A stretch of 64,000 nucleotides of DNA from contig JAUIHP010000012.1 of assembly GCA_030431975.1 (NCBI GenBank), positions 62,001 through 126,000 on the forward strand, given 5' to 3'. Numbering within the stretch: position 1 is the first letter of the stretch; the number at the start of each line of letters is the position of its first letter. Under the pieces are notes generated by a model that was not told where the DNA came from, did no database searches, and saw nothing but the letters and a program-made list of their open reading frames with translations. The DNA is from a bacterium (GTDB taxonomy: Bacteria > Eisenbacteria > RBG-16-71-46 > CAIMUX01). This document shows positions 1-8,679 of the stretch, piece after piece. Made by a program: the position numbers and the translations under genes.

Positions 1-25
1 TGGGTGTTTCCGAGGAGACCGCCGA

Positions 26-1285
26 CTAGTTGTTACCGCGGATCTGCCTCACCACCGCATCCGCCAACCGGTCCCAGGAGTACTTCCGCTTCTCCTCTCG
101 AATCCGCGGAATGAACCCCGGCTCGAGATCCTCATCGTAGAAGCGGGAGACGGCCCGGACCAGGGAGTCGGGATCTTCGGGCGGAACGATGAGGCCGGTT
201 TCCCCGTCGAGAACGATCTCGGCCAGCCCGCCGACGTCGCTGCAGATGACCGGCCGCTCGAGCTGATAGGCGATGGGGACGATTCCGCTTTGGGTCGCGG
301 ACCGGTACGGAAGCACGATGGTGTCCGCCGCCGAGAAGTAGAGGCCGACCCGTTCGTCGGGCACATATCCGTCTTCCAGAACCACCTTGTCGTTCAACCC
401 CAACCGTTGGATCTGCTCGACCGTGCGGTCTTTGCCCGAGTAGAACTCCCCCACCACCCAAAGTCGGGCTCCGGTCTGCTCCGAAATGCGCGGCATGGCG
501 TCGAGCAGGACATCCAGCCCCTTGTAGTCGCGAACGAATCCGAAGAAGAGAAGCATCCGTTCCTTCGGGTCAATGCCGAGCCGGGCGCGCGCCTCGTCCT
601 TGGGGACGGGGTCGCCGAAGGAGTTGTAGACCGGATGAAGGACGAGCTCGCAGGAGGCATCGGGGCGGTGACGCATGAGGTCGTCACGGACGGACGCGGA
701 CATGGCGACGTAGGCATCTACGGCGCCGGTGAAGTACCGGGTCAGGGCCAGATCAAAGGGACGGCGCTCGTGCGGGATGAGATTGTCGAGGATGGCGACG
801 ACCCGCGGTCCCGCTCCCCCGCGACCTTTGGTCAGGCTCTTCACCCTGCGGGCAATCGTGCCGAATGCGGGCGCAAAGAACGGCATCCAGTACTTGAAGA
901 TCAGTCCATCCAGAGGCCGCTCGAGGGAACTGAGATGACGCGCCGTCTTCTCCCACGTCCACGGCCCGACCGAATCGACCATGGCCTTTGCGTCGTAACG
1001 CACAGGGTCGTCACTGGTGTCGTACTGCGTCTTTCCGGGGAAGAAGATCGACGGGTACTGCCGCGTGAACGAGACGAGATGGACGTCGTGCTCCTTGGCC
1101 AGCTCCCGCGACAGAAGTGCGTTGTACTGCGCAAGCCCCCCGCGCATGGGATGAGCGGTTCCGACGAAGCCGATGTTGAGATCATGGGCAGCGGTCCGGT
1201 CGAGGACCGGACTCGCATCCGGACTCGCATCCGGATTCCCATTCGGGCTCACGTTCGGGTTCGACTTCGAGGTGGAGTCGGTCAA
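26..1285 (-). CDS. Glycosyltransferase family 4 (GT-B fold)
   Basis: Cytoplasmic or membrane-associated retaining sugar transferase, likely adding a sugar to a surface glycan. The C-terminal half has the family-4 layout: FFGFVRDYKGLDVLLDA, a VVGEFY strand, then YFSAADTIVLPYRSATQSG and the nucleotide-sugar loop VGGLAEIVLDGETGLIVPPEDP. About 419 aa, normal for GT4. The start is uncertain. A TTG at 1285 overlaps the kinase stop by 4 bases; a GTG at 1252 is the alternative. The first ~35 residues are a Pro/Asn/Ser/Asp-rich repeat (NPDASPDASP) before the Rossmann start LNIGFVGTAHPMRGGLAQ, so the repeat may be untranslated or a linker. It is last in an operon with hddA-like and hddC-like genes, which suggests transfer of a heptose-type or related sugar; the acceptor is unknown. 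Confidence 0.88.
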   Translation of the reverse strand: MTDSTSKSNPNVSPNGNPDASPDASPVLDRTAAHDLNIGFVGTAHPMRGGLAQYNALLSRELAKEHDVHLVSFTRQYPSIFFPGKTQYDTSDDPVRYDAKAMVDSVGPWTWEKTARHLSSLERPLDGLIFKYWMPFFAPAFGTIARRVKSLTKGRGGAGPRVVAILDNLIPHERRPFDLALTRYFTGAVDAYVAMSASVRDDLMRHRPDASCELVLHPVYNSFGDPVPKDEARARLGIDPKERMLLFFGFVRDYKGLDVLLDAMPRISEQTGARLWVVGEFYSGKDRTVEQIQRLGLNDKVVLEDGYVPDERVGLYFSAADTIVLPYRSATQSGIVPIAYQLERPVICSDVGGLAEIVLDGETGLIVPPEDPDSLVRAVSRFYDEDLEPGFIPRIREEKRKYSWDRLADAVVRQIRGNN

Positions 1286-2322
1286 TCGCCTGCCGTCCAG
1301 GTCTGGAGTCCGCGTCCTTCGAACGCAAAGCGCTGGATGACGCCGCCGCGCTGCTCCAGCGCCTCCCGAACGGCGGGCCGGGCTTCGAACGGCGTCTGCA
1401 GAAGAAGGAATCCACCTCCTCCCGCTCCGAGGATCTTGCCCCCGATCGCTCCCTCTGCACGGGCGGCCTCGTAGAGTTCGTCGATCAACGGATTGGTGAT
1501 GCCGGTATCCAGGTTCTTCTTGAAGACCCAGGCTTCGTGCAGCATCCGGCCGAAGTCCTCGATGCGGTCGCGAAGGAGCAGTCCCTTCATCTCGGCCGTG
1601 ATCCGCTTCATCTCGTCGAGCGCTTCCACGACGGGAGCCTTCTTCTCGACGAAGCTGCGGGCCTGGTTGACGACGATGTTGGCCGACTCCCGGGTCCGTC
1701 CGGTGAAACAGAGAAGCAGCGAGTAGTCGAGTTCGTTCTGGGTGTCGCGACGAAGGCGTAGCGGATTGACCACCGTGTGGTCGCCGAAGAACTCGATGAA
1801 GTTGAAGCCGCCGAACGTCGCCGCGTACTGGTCCTGCCGGCCACCGGCCAGCTCGAGGTCCACTCGTTCGATCTGGTAGGTCCGCTCCGCGATTTCGTAC
1901 GGGGCGAGAGGTTGCCGGACCCAGTCGGCAAAGACGCCGACCAGCGTGGTCACCATGGTCGAAGACGACCCCAGTCCCGATCCGGGCGGAGCGTCGCTGT
2001 GCAGAAAGACCTCGCAGCCGCCGGGCAGCCCAGGCTCCGTCCGGGCGAAGTGATTGATGACGCCCTGGGCGAGCATGAGGTCGCCTTGCGGCAGGATCTC
2101 CTGCCCGAGCGGATACTCCTCGTGGGTGTCGAAGTCGAGCGACCGGACCCGGATGACCGGTTCGTCGATGGGACGGAGCGTCGCGTAGGCGTACATGTCG
2201 ATCGTCGCGGACAGGACGACGCCGCCCCGCTCCTCCGGATAGGGAGAGACGTCCGTGCCGCCGCCGCAGAAACTGATTCTGAGCGGCGCCTTCGCCCGGT
2301 AGATGCGCGCGCGTTCGTTCAC
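1282..2322 (-). CDS. hddA: GHMP kinase, D-glycero-D-manno-heptose 7-phosphate kinase-like
   Basis: Predicted to phosphorylate the anomeric position of a heptose 7-phosphate (or a similar sugar phosphate) with ATP in the cytoplasm. The N-terminus PLRISFCGGGTDVSPY (residues 13-28) is the hallmark of the HddA/FKP branch of GHMP kinases. The ATP loop PPGSGLGSS is at 112-120 and the C-terminal glycine loop GGKILGAGGGGF near 300. Length 346 aa is typical. Start is GTG at 2322, whose GTGA overlaps the stop of the upstream nucleotidyltransferase; the same arrangement recurs at the next junction, supporting translational coupling. Adjacent nucleotidyltransferase and glycosyltransferase genes fit the GDP-heptose route, but substrate is inferred from family similarity only. 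Confidence 0.9.
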   Translation of the reverse strand: MNERARIYRAKAPLRISFCGGGTDVSPYPEERGGVVLSATIDMYAYATLRPIDEPVIRVRSLDFDTHEEYPLGQEILPQGDLMLAQGVINHFARTEPGLPGGCEVFLHSDAPPGSGLGSSSTMVTTLVGVFADWVRQPLAPYEIAERTYQIERVDLELAGGRQDQYAATFGGFNFIEFFGDHTVVNPLRLRRDTQNELDYSLLLCFTGRTRESANIVVNQARSFVEKKAPVVEALDEMKRITAEMKGLLLRDRIEDFGRMLHEAWVFKKNLDTGITNPLIDELYEAARAEGAIGGKILGAGGGGFLLLQTPFEARPAVREALEQRGGVIQRFAFEGRGLQTWTAGD

Positions 2323-3113
2323 CACTCTCCCCCGTCGTCCATTCGCTTTGAGAAAACCTCGAACTCCTTGCGGGCCGCTTGCAGACGCTCCGGCGTGCCA
2401 ATGTCGCGGAAGTAGCAACGCGAGGTCGCCGCCGAAAGCCGTCCCTCGGTGACCAGTCGCGGAAGCACGTCCCGCTCCAGGCTGGACCGGCCTTCCGGCA
2501 GTTCCTGGATCACTGCCCCCGGCAACACGTAGACCCCGCCGTTGATCCAACCCCCGTCGCTGCGGCCCTTCTCGACGAAAGACGTCACCTGGTTTCGGTC
2601 GCCGAGCGTAACGCCGCCGTAGTCGGAGCGATCCCGCATCCACACTGCGGCCAACGACCCTCCGTCGTCGCCCCGGACGGTCTCCGCGACGTCGGACAGG
2701 ACAATCTCTGCGTATGAGTCCCCGTTGAGGACCAGGTTGAACGAAGACGCATAACCCTTTGCCAAACCGACAGCTCCACCCGTCCCAAGCGGCTCGTCTT
2801 CCCGCACGACGAGGATGTCCATGTCCTTTCGTAACCCGGCGAGCCAGGCTCCAAGCCGGGAATCATATCGAGGATCGAAGGCCTGCGGGTCTTCGATTTG
2901 CAACAGGACCCGTTCGATGTCGTCGGCGCCGTGACCGAGCAGAAGAACGACCCGACGGTAGCCCTGTATGCGAAGGAGCCTGAGAAGGAAGGCGAGGAAC
3001 GGAACGCCGGCCAGTGGAATGAGCGCCTTGGGTCGAGCCTCCACCGAGCGGATCCGGGTGCCGAGTCCGCCGGCCAGGATGAAGCACGGGGTCGCCGCCG
3101 GATCCAGCTTCAC
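2319..3113 (-). CDS. hddC: Sugar-phosphate nucleotidyltransferase, HddC-like
   Basis: Activates a sugar 1-phosphate to an NDP-sugar. N-terminal nucleotide-binding signature FILAGGLGTRIRS (residues 11-23), PKALIPLAG shortly after, NGDSY metal-binding loop, EKGRSDGGWINGGVYVL in the sugar site and the C-terminal FRDIGTPERLQAA typical of RmlA/HddC-type enzymes. About 264 aa with GTG start at 3113 forming a GTGA overlap with the upstream gene; an in-frame ATG at 3137 is the alternative. No left-handed beta-helix acyltransferase domain. Operon partner of the HddA-like kinase, so GDP- or ADP-heptose formation is the likely role. Confidence 0.88.
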   Translation of the reverse strand: MKLDPAATPCFILAGGLGTRIRSVEARPKALIPLAGVPFLAFLLRLLRIQGYRRVVLLLGHGADDIERVLLQIEDPQAFDPRYDSRLGAWLAGLRKDMDILVVREDEPLGTGGAVGLAKGYASSFNLVLNGDSYAEIVLSDVAETVRGDDGGSLAAVWMRDRSDYGGVTLGDRNQVTSFVEKGRSDGGWINGGVYVLPGAVIQELPEGRSSLERDVLPRLVTEGRLSAATSRCYFRDIGTPERLQAARKEFEVFSKRMDDGGEW

Positions 3114-4174
3114 GGGAGATCGCGCTCCCGGACCCAAGCCGAGACCTGCTCCAGCTCGCAGTTGCCTCCGCTGAGGATGATGCCGACTCGCTGTCCGCGC
3201 GCGTCGATCCTCCCCGCCATCAAGCCGGCGAGGGGGACGGCGCTGCTCGGTTCGACGAGCTGCCTGGCCTCACGCCAAAGGAGAGCCAGTGCGTCCAGGA
3301 TCTCGTCTTCCGTCACCGTGACGATCCGGTCGACGTGCTTCGAAAGAACGGCGAAGTTGCGTTCTCCGATGAAGCGGGTTCGGAGTCCGTCGGCTACCGT
3401 CGCCGGTGTCTTGTCGAGAGCTACGATCCGGCCTTCGGAGAGGGAGCGGGCTGCGTCGTTCCCGAGCACGGGTTCGGCGCCGAAGACCTTCGTCCGCCGT
3501 GCACTTTGATCGCGACCCTGTCCGAGCCGCTCGCTCGATGCCGTTCGCTCATCTGACGCTGCCTGCTCGGCCGGCGTCGCCCGATCTTCCGCAGCCGCCT
3601 GCACTGCAAGAGCCGTTCCCGCCAGGAGTCCGCCGCCCCCAACAGGGGTCACGACCATGTCCAGGTCTGGGACCTCTTCCAGAAGTTCGCGGGCCGCCGT
3701 CCCCTGCCCGGCAATGATGTCGTCGTGGTCGTACGGCGGGATGATGTGCAGTCCCCGCTCCTTGGCCACGCGACGACCGACTTCCTCCCGGTCGTCTGCC
3801 TGACAGTCGACGATCTCCGCGCCGTAGGACAACGCCAGGCGCCGCTTCGTCGCGGACGCGGTGACGGGCATGGCAATGGTGACCGGCGCTCCCAGGAGTT
3901 GTCCGGCCAGGGCCAGGCCGGAAGCGTGGTTGCCGGACGAATAGGTGAGGATTCCGCGGGCTCGCGTCTCCTCTGAAAGGCGGCTCACGGCGTTGTAGGC
4001 CCCTCGGAATTTGAAGGCCCCAACGCGCTGCAGGTGTTCACACTTGAAGTAGAGACGGGCGCCGAATCGCTCGTCGAGACCGGGAAACGTGAGCACCGGC
4101 GTCCGGTAGGCGACCCCGGAGAGCCGGTCGGCGGCCTCGGCCACGGCCTTCGCCTCCAGAATCTTTGCTGCCAA
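3110..4174 (-). CDS. Threonine dehydratase-type PLP enzyme (fold type II)
   Basis: Pyridoxal-phosphate lyase of the threonine/serine dehydratase or serine racemase group. Schiff-base lysine is K55 in AFKFRGAY; the substrate loop SSGNHASG is at 79-86 and the phosphate-binding GGGG at 179-182. There is no ACT regulatory domain, so it is the short catabolic form (354 aa). Odd feature: about 34 charged, Ala/Ser/Arg-rich residues (195-228) are inserted just after the glycine loop, before KVFGAEP. Its stop overlaps the nucleotidyltransferase start, so it may be the first gene of the sugar operon, although no metabolic link is evident. Exact substrate cannot be fixed. Confidence 0.88.
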   Translation of the reverse strand: MAAKILEAKAVAEAADRLSGVAYRTPVLTFPGLDERFGARLYFKCEHLQRVGAFKFRGAYNAVSRLSEETRARGILTYSSGNHASGLALAGQLLGAPVTIAMPVTASATKRRLALSYGAEIVDCQADDREEVGRRVAKERGLHIIPPYDHDDIIAGQGTAARELLEEVPDLDMVVTPVGGGGLLAGTALAVQAAAEDRATPAEQAASDERTASSERLGQGRDQSARRTKVFGAEPVLGNDAARSLSEGRIVALDKTPATVADGLRTRFIGERNFAVLSKHVDRIVTVTEDEILDALALLWREARQLVEPSSAVPLAGLMAGRIDARGQRVGIILSGGNCELEQVSAWVRERDLP

Positions 4175-4356
4175 CCCCGTTCCTTTCCCGCGTGGAGATT
4201 TCTAAACCAGACCGTTACACTGCCCGTGCTTCGGGCCTGCCGCAAGTGATTCCCCGAAGACCGTCGAAACCCGCCGGCCCGTGCCCGCTCAGGCGTCGCA
4301 ATCGACCCTGACGCTGCGTCCGATCCGGTGCCACACCGTTCAGGGAGCATGCCACG

Positions 4357-6939
4357 CTGACCGTCGTCCTTCTCTGGCTGGCTCTCGCCGCGCTTCTCCT
4401 GTTTCCCGGCGCACTCCTTGCCCGTTGCCGCCCGGAACTCTGGGACCGGCTTCCGGTAGCGGAGCGAATTCTACCGGCCTTCCTGCTCTCGGCGGGCTAC
4501 GAAGGGTTGGTCTGGGTCCTCTCGACGGCGTTCTTCCCAACGGTGGAGAGCGCACTCTTCCTTTGGGGCGGCGGGCTCGTGGGCCTTGGAGCCCTTCAGT
4601 TTTTCTATCGTCGGAAACGCGATTCCCGGACCCCGGCCGTCCCTCTTCGCCCGGACGGCTCCCGTGTGGCGACGGTGCTGACGTTGCTCTCGGTTGCGGC
4701 GACGGCCGTGGTCATGATTCGGGACGGCGGTTCTCTCGGCTTCGTCCATGACTCGTTGGACTTTGTCGCCTTCGTCCGCCGCATGCTGGAAACCGGCCGG
4801 ATCGACATCCTGAGCGGGGCCTACGCAAACACCGAAGGCATGGGCGCGGACGCCAGGCGCGGTGCGTTCCACTTCGGGATGACTTTGGTCTGCGCCGTCA
4901 CCCGGGTCGACCCGACGGAGATGTGGCGTTGGCTTCCGTCGTTCCTCAGTCCGCTCGCCATTTGGATCTTCTTCGCGGCCTTTCGTCGCGTGCTGAACTC
5001 GGCGCGATCGGCCGGGCTCGCCGTGTTCTTCTTCACCGCTTCCCTGCTCTTCGCTCCGGAGCATTTCCTGCACAACCTGGCCTACGCGAGCCGTCTGGGT
5101 TGGATCTACTCACTGGTCGGCCTTTGGGCGGTCGCGCTCTTTCTCGACATCGAACAGACGGACCGGACTCCGCCCGGCGGCTGGAAAGCCTACGCTCTGC
5201 CGCCGCACAAACCGGGTCGGCCCGGCAAGATCCCGGCCCTGCTCACGGCACTGGGCGGTGCGATTCTGCTTGGGGTCCACGTCCTTTCCGCGGCCCAGTA
5301 CATCTATTCAGTGGCCGCATTCGCCTGGGTCCGCGCGTGGTCCCGCCGAGATCCGCGTCCGGTTCGCCGATGGTTGTGGCTTCTTCCGATCGGAGCCTTA
5401 GCGGCTGCGCTTCCATTCCTGGCGCTCAAGCTTCTCCAAAGCTACAGCACGGCCAATCCGTTCTTCGACCACACGCAGGGACTGCTCTACGTGTTCGGGG
5501 ATGCGGCGGTGCTCATGCCGGACCGGATCGCCGCCTGGTTTGGTTGGCCGGGAGTCCTCGCGCTGATTCTGATCGTTCCCCTGATCCCGCGAATCCTGGA
5601 AAGCCGGGCCATCACGTTTCTCGTGGGATCGACGCTGGCTTCGCTTCTGGTTCTCTTCAATCCGGTGGCGACCGCGATCATCGAAAAGGCCGGTGCCCAC
5701 TCACTGCTCTTTCGCATGCTCTATGTCTTCCCGCTCTATCCCATCCTCGGTTTCTATGGGGACTGGGCGCTGCGCCGGCTTACCGATCCGATCCAGGCCT
5801 GGCGCCGCGTTCTTGCCGTGGCCTACCTCGGGTTGCTGGCCGTCTTCTGCTTCATGGAACTCCGGTCGGCGCAGACGTTTCTCAGCAAGCCGTCGTACTT
5901 TCTTTCCGCATGGTCGGAGAGCGTGGCTTTGCGGGACGCTCTGCAGAAGTTGGAACGCCTGGACACGCAAAGCGGAGTCGTTCTGGCCGACCCGGTCACG
6001 AGCTACCAGATTCCAGCCTTCAGTCACTTCCACGCCGTAGCTCCGCTCCATCAGCATTCTTCGCCGTCCGATGATCGGGCCGGGGAACGAATGCGACACG
6101 TGCGGGCCGCACTCAATCCATTCGTGTCCATGGACGAAACGCTGCGCATTCTGCGGCAGTACGATGTCCACTACGTTCTGCTCAACCACAGCTTCCCGGG
6201 CTACGTCCGCGAATACATGGCGTTCATTCAACCGGAGGCTTTCGAGACGGAGCGCGTCAAGTTCGACAGCCAGCCGTCGGTGTTTCGACCCGTGCTCGAA
6301 GAAGCCGGGATCATCGTCTATCTGTTTCAGGACCCGGGACCCGAGTTCCAGGATCCGGGCATCGTCAATCCGTACCTGATTCTGCGCCCGGAACAAACCG
6401 AGGGACTTTCCGCAGAGGAGATCTGCGGAGTCTTCGGCGCAGAGCCATTGGGAATGGATCCCGTGGAGGGTCTCGAACCTCTCGGCATCGTCTGGAACGC
6501 GCCCGCCTTCGAAACGGGAGACTACGTCAAGGTCACGACCTACTGGCGCCGAACCGGGCCTCCCCGTGACCTGCCGGTCGAGTCGTTCTATCGCTTTGAA
6601 ACGCAGTTTCCGAACGAGCGCTTCTACCACCCCTTGACCGGCAAGCCGTATCGGCGCTGGTACGAGCAGCGCAACGGAGTCACGTACCGATTCGGACGCT
6701 TCCATCGTCCGTTGGAAGGCATCTTCCCTTCGTTTCTTTGGGAGGAAGGCGCCGTCTACGAAGACGAGTTCTGGATTCCGATTCCACGACATGCCGCGCC
6801 CGGACTCTACAAAGCGTCGATCAAACTTCAGGTGCAACCGTTCTCGCCGAACCTGAGGTTGGCGGACTACTTCAATGTGCGGGATTCTCTCGACGGTTAT
6901 CCGGTGGGAGAAGTCCGGATCATGCGGCCGACGCCGTAA
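4357..6939 (+). CDS. Large polytopic membrane protein, probable GT-C-like
   Basis: Not matched to a named family. The N-terminal half is strongly hydrophobic with roughly ten or more membrane helices; the C-terminal ~350 residues are soluble, probably periplasmic. An acidic stretch in the first large loop (HDSLDFVAFVRRMLETGRI) and the helix-rich half followed by a soluble domain resemble GT-C glycosyltransferases, but this is only an architectural analogy. Start: the first ATG/GTG/TTG in frame is TTG at 4507, inside the first hydrophobic segment. Coding character (LTVVLLWLALAALLLFPG) extends upstream to CTG at 4357, which has AGGGAG 9 bases before it, while the frame is closed by TGA at 4309. 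CTG is therefore my preferred start (860 aa); 4507 would remove the first helix. Confidence 0.75.
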   Translation: MTVVLLWLALAALLLFPGALLARCRPELWDRLPVAERILPAFLLSAGYEGLVWVLSTAFFPTVESALFLWGGGLVGLGALQFFYRRKRDSRTPAVPLRPDGSRVATVLTLLSVAATAVVMIRDGGSLGFVHDSLDFVAFVRRMLETGRIDILSGAYANTEGMGADARRGAFHFGMTLVCAVTRVDPTEMWRWLPSFLSPLAIWIFFAAFRRVLNSARSAGLAVFFFTASLLFAPEHFLHNLAYASRLGWIYSLVGLWAVALFLDIEQTDRTPPGGWKAYALPPHKPGRPGKIPALLTALGGAILLGVHVLSAAQYIYSVAAFAWVRAWSRRDPRPVRRWLWLLPIGALAAALPFLALKLLQSYSTANPFFDHTQGLLYVFGDAAVLMPDRIAAWFGWPGVLALILIVPLIPRILESRAITFLVGSTLASLLVLFNPVATAIIEKAGAHSLLFRMLYVFPLYPILGFYGDWALRRLTDPIQAWRRVLAVAYLGLLAVFCFMELRSAQTFLSKPSYFLSAWSESVALRDALQKLERLDTQSGVVLADPVTSYQIPAFSHFHAVAPLHQHSSPSDDRAGERMRHVRAALNPFVSMDETLRILRQYDVHYVLLNHSFPGYVREYMAFIQPEAFETERVKFDSQPSVFRPVLEEAGIIVYLFQDPGPEFQDPGIVNPYLILRPEQTEGLSAEEICGVFGAEPLGMDPVEGLEPLGIVWNAPAFETGDYVKVTTYWRRTGPPRDLPVESFYRFETQFPNERFYHPLTGKPYRRWYEQRNGVTYRFGRFHRPLEGIFPSFLWEEGAVYEDEFWIPIPRHAAPGLYKASIKLQVQPFSPNLRLADYFNVRDSLDGYPVGEVRIMRPTP

Positions 6940-7064
6940 CCCCATCTGCGCACGAAGGTCGTGACGAGGTTGACGGAATGTCCGCGGACACAAGGCGAAC
7001 GCCTGAACGACGGACGGGGTTCGCGGGATGGCATCAGGTCAGCTTCCGCAAGAACCTGGACAAC

Positions 7065-7733
7065 CTACCGGAGATAGGTCGACTTGATTTGCCCCCAGGA
7101 ACTCCGACTGGTGGGAGTGGGGCCGCAGTCGAGGACCTCCGCACCGATGTACAAAGCATGGGTCGGTCCCCAGGCGACAGAAGGGTTCTGCCAACCGGTC
7201 GGAAAACCCAACCCTGGGGCGACGTTGGTTTTCGGACGACCCATTCCACCGTCGAGATCCGCGCCGATCGCCCACGCCGCAATCTCGCCGGGCCAGTCAC
7301 CCCAATAGCCGATCCACCAAGTCGATTCCAAGCAAGGCACGTCATCCAATAGAACCGCGTGTCGACTAAAGTTCGGCCAGAGCGAGACCGGCCCCGGGTC
7401 GACGGCCGTCTTCATGAACACGACGGCGCCGGGGACTCCGTCGTCGTCGTCCCAGACATAAACGTCCATGGTGGACGCGCCCTGCTTGTCCGGAAAGGTA
7501 CTGAAGTCGAAGACCGCCGAGCAGATACGAACCTCGCCGGAATATTGCTCGGCGAATGCTCCGTAGTACGGTGATTGAACCCCATCGTAGCGCCACGCGT
7601 AACCGGTATCGATTTGTCCGTCGGCGTTGAACAACAAGGTGCCGCACCCTCCGGAATGCGACTCCGGCGCGACTCCGGCAGAAGCCGCTGACGCAAGGAC
7701 AAGGGCCATCAGCGCAGGCGTCAGTCCATTCAA
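7065..7733 (-). CDS. Secreted protein with C-terminal SWGxIK tail
   Basis: Unknown function, exported. Probable TTG start at 7733, six bases after a GGGGG stretch, gives a signal peptide NGLTPALMALVLASAASAG; longer in-frame starts lack a reason to be preferred. The mature part is a beta-rich, aromatic, Cys-containing domain with VYVWDDDDGVPGAVVF and WWIGYWGDWPG. It ends with SSWGQIKSTYLR, which closely resembles the end of the protein at 32799-33704 (TSWGAIKRQFR); that protein also shares the VVWEDDNGQPG motif. The two are paralogues. The shared tail may be a sorting signal (inference). Last gene of a minus-strand run with DUF72, TerB and GT-C genes. Confidence 0.75.
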   Translation of the reverse strand: MNGLTPALMALVLASAASAGVAPESHSGGCGTLLFNADGQIDTGYAWRYDGVQSPYYGAFAEQYSGEVRICSAVFDFSTFPDKQGASTMDVYVWDDDDGVPGAVVFMKTAVDPGPVSLWPNFSRHAVLLDDVPCLESTWWIGYWGDWPGEIAAWAIGADLDGGMGRPKTNVAPGLGFPTGWQNPSVAWGPTHALYIGAEVLDCGPTPTSRSSWGQIKSTYLR

Positions 7734-7793
7734 AACACACCCCCGGACTTGAGTCGGCAAACGGGCTATAGCCGAGAGGCCATCGTCGCGATC

Positions 7794-8669
7794 CTACTCG
7801 CCGCCTTCTTTCCACAGCTCGAGGAAGAGTTCGATCGAACCCGGCGCGAACCCCGCGTAGTGGTTGTTGAAGTAGAGAAAGACGTCGAGGTTCCGTCCCA
7901 GCAGAGACTGTAGGGTCGGAATCCATCGCTTCGTGTCCTCCCGCCGATCGACGATCAAGGACTCCCAGTCGCCCTTCCGCGTTCCTTCTTCGCGGGCCTT
8001 CGCGACCAGAAGGTCCATCTCGCGGTGGTGGCCGAGGAAGCGTCCGTAGACGAAGTCCGCCGTCACGGCGTCCATTTTCTCGAGGAGCTCCGGACCCGAC
8101 GGCATCGTGTAGTACTCGACGAGAGCGAGCGCGACGTTCTTTGATCGCAACAGATCGAGAAGCGGCGGCTCCACCCAGGCGGCGTTTCGTACCTCGACGA
8201 CGAGTCGAAGATCATCCGGGACCGTCGGCAGAAAGTCGCGAAGACGGCGGAGAAACTCTTCCCCGGAACTCCACTCTTCGGGCGCGCGGGACCGGGAAAT
8301 GTAGGGAAACTGTAGAACGACCGGACCGCGCTTCTCTCCCAGCGGCTCCAGAGCGCGAAGGAACTCATTCCACTCCGCCTCGCAGCCCTTCAGATAATGC
8401 TCGTGAGAAATCGTCTTCGGGACCTTCAGCGAGAAGATGAATCCCTCGGGTGCTCGGCGAGCCCAGGACTCCACCGTGCGAACCGCAGGCATGGCGTGCC
8501 AGGTCGAGTCGATCTCCACGGTCCGCAGCCTCGATGCGTAGTGCCCGAGAAAGTCGGCGGGTTTCGCTCCGTGCGGATAGAAGTTGCCGATCCAATCCGC
8601 GGAACTGAAGGATGACGTACCCAGGTGAAGCTGAGGTGGCAGGCCGGCGAGGTCCAGGTCGAGGCTCAA
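7794..8669 (-). CDS. DUF72 (YecE-like) TIM-barrel protein
   Basis: Member of the DUF72/YecE family of TIM-barrel proteins whose biochemical role is not established. Family marks: LHLGTSSFSSADWIGNFYP near the N-terminus, LRTVEIDSTWHAMP, FSLKVPKTISH, a GPVVLQFPY strand, VVEVRNAAW and the C-terminal FLYFNNHYAGFAPGS. About 291 aa. Start chosen at TTG 8669, which puts the barrel about 13 residues from the N-terminus as in relatives; a start at 8786 would run more than 100 bases into the upstream TerB gene. Ten bases separate it from that gene's stop, so the two are probably co-transcribed. Confidence 0.85.
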   Translation of the reverse strand: MSLDLDLAGLPPQLHLGTSSFSSADWIGNFYPHGAKPADFLGHYASRLRTVEIDSTWHAMPAVRTVESWARRAPEGFIFSLKVPKTISHEHYLKGCEAEWNEFLRALEPLGEKRGPVVLQFPYISRSRAPEEWSSGEEFLRRLRDFLPTVPDDLRLVVEVRNAAWVEPPLLDLLRSKNVALALVEYYTMPSGPELLEKMDAVTADFVYGRFLGHHREMDLLVAKAREEGTRKGDWESLIVDRREDTKRWIPTLQSLLGRNLDVFLYFNNHYAGFAPGSIELFLELWKEGGE

Positions 8670-8679
8670 AGGACCGCTC

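Noticed and set aside
1-25. Partial gene at the left edge
   Set aside because: Too short to assign any frame.
290-1474. Long plus-strand open frame opposite the glycosyltransferase
   Set aside because: Arg/Pro-rich translation without family features; minus strand encodes clear GT4 and GHMP kinase here.
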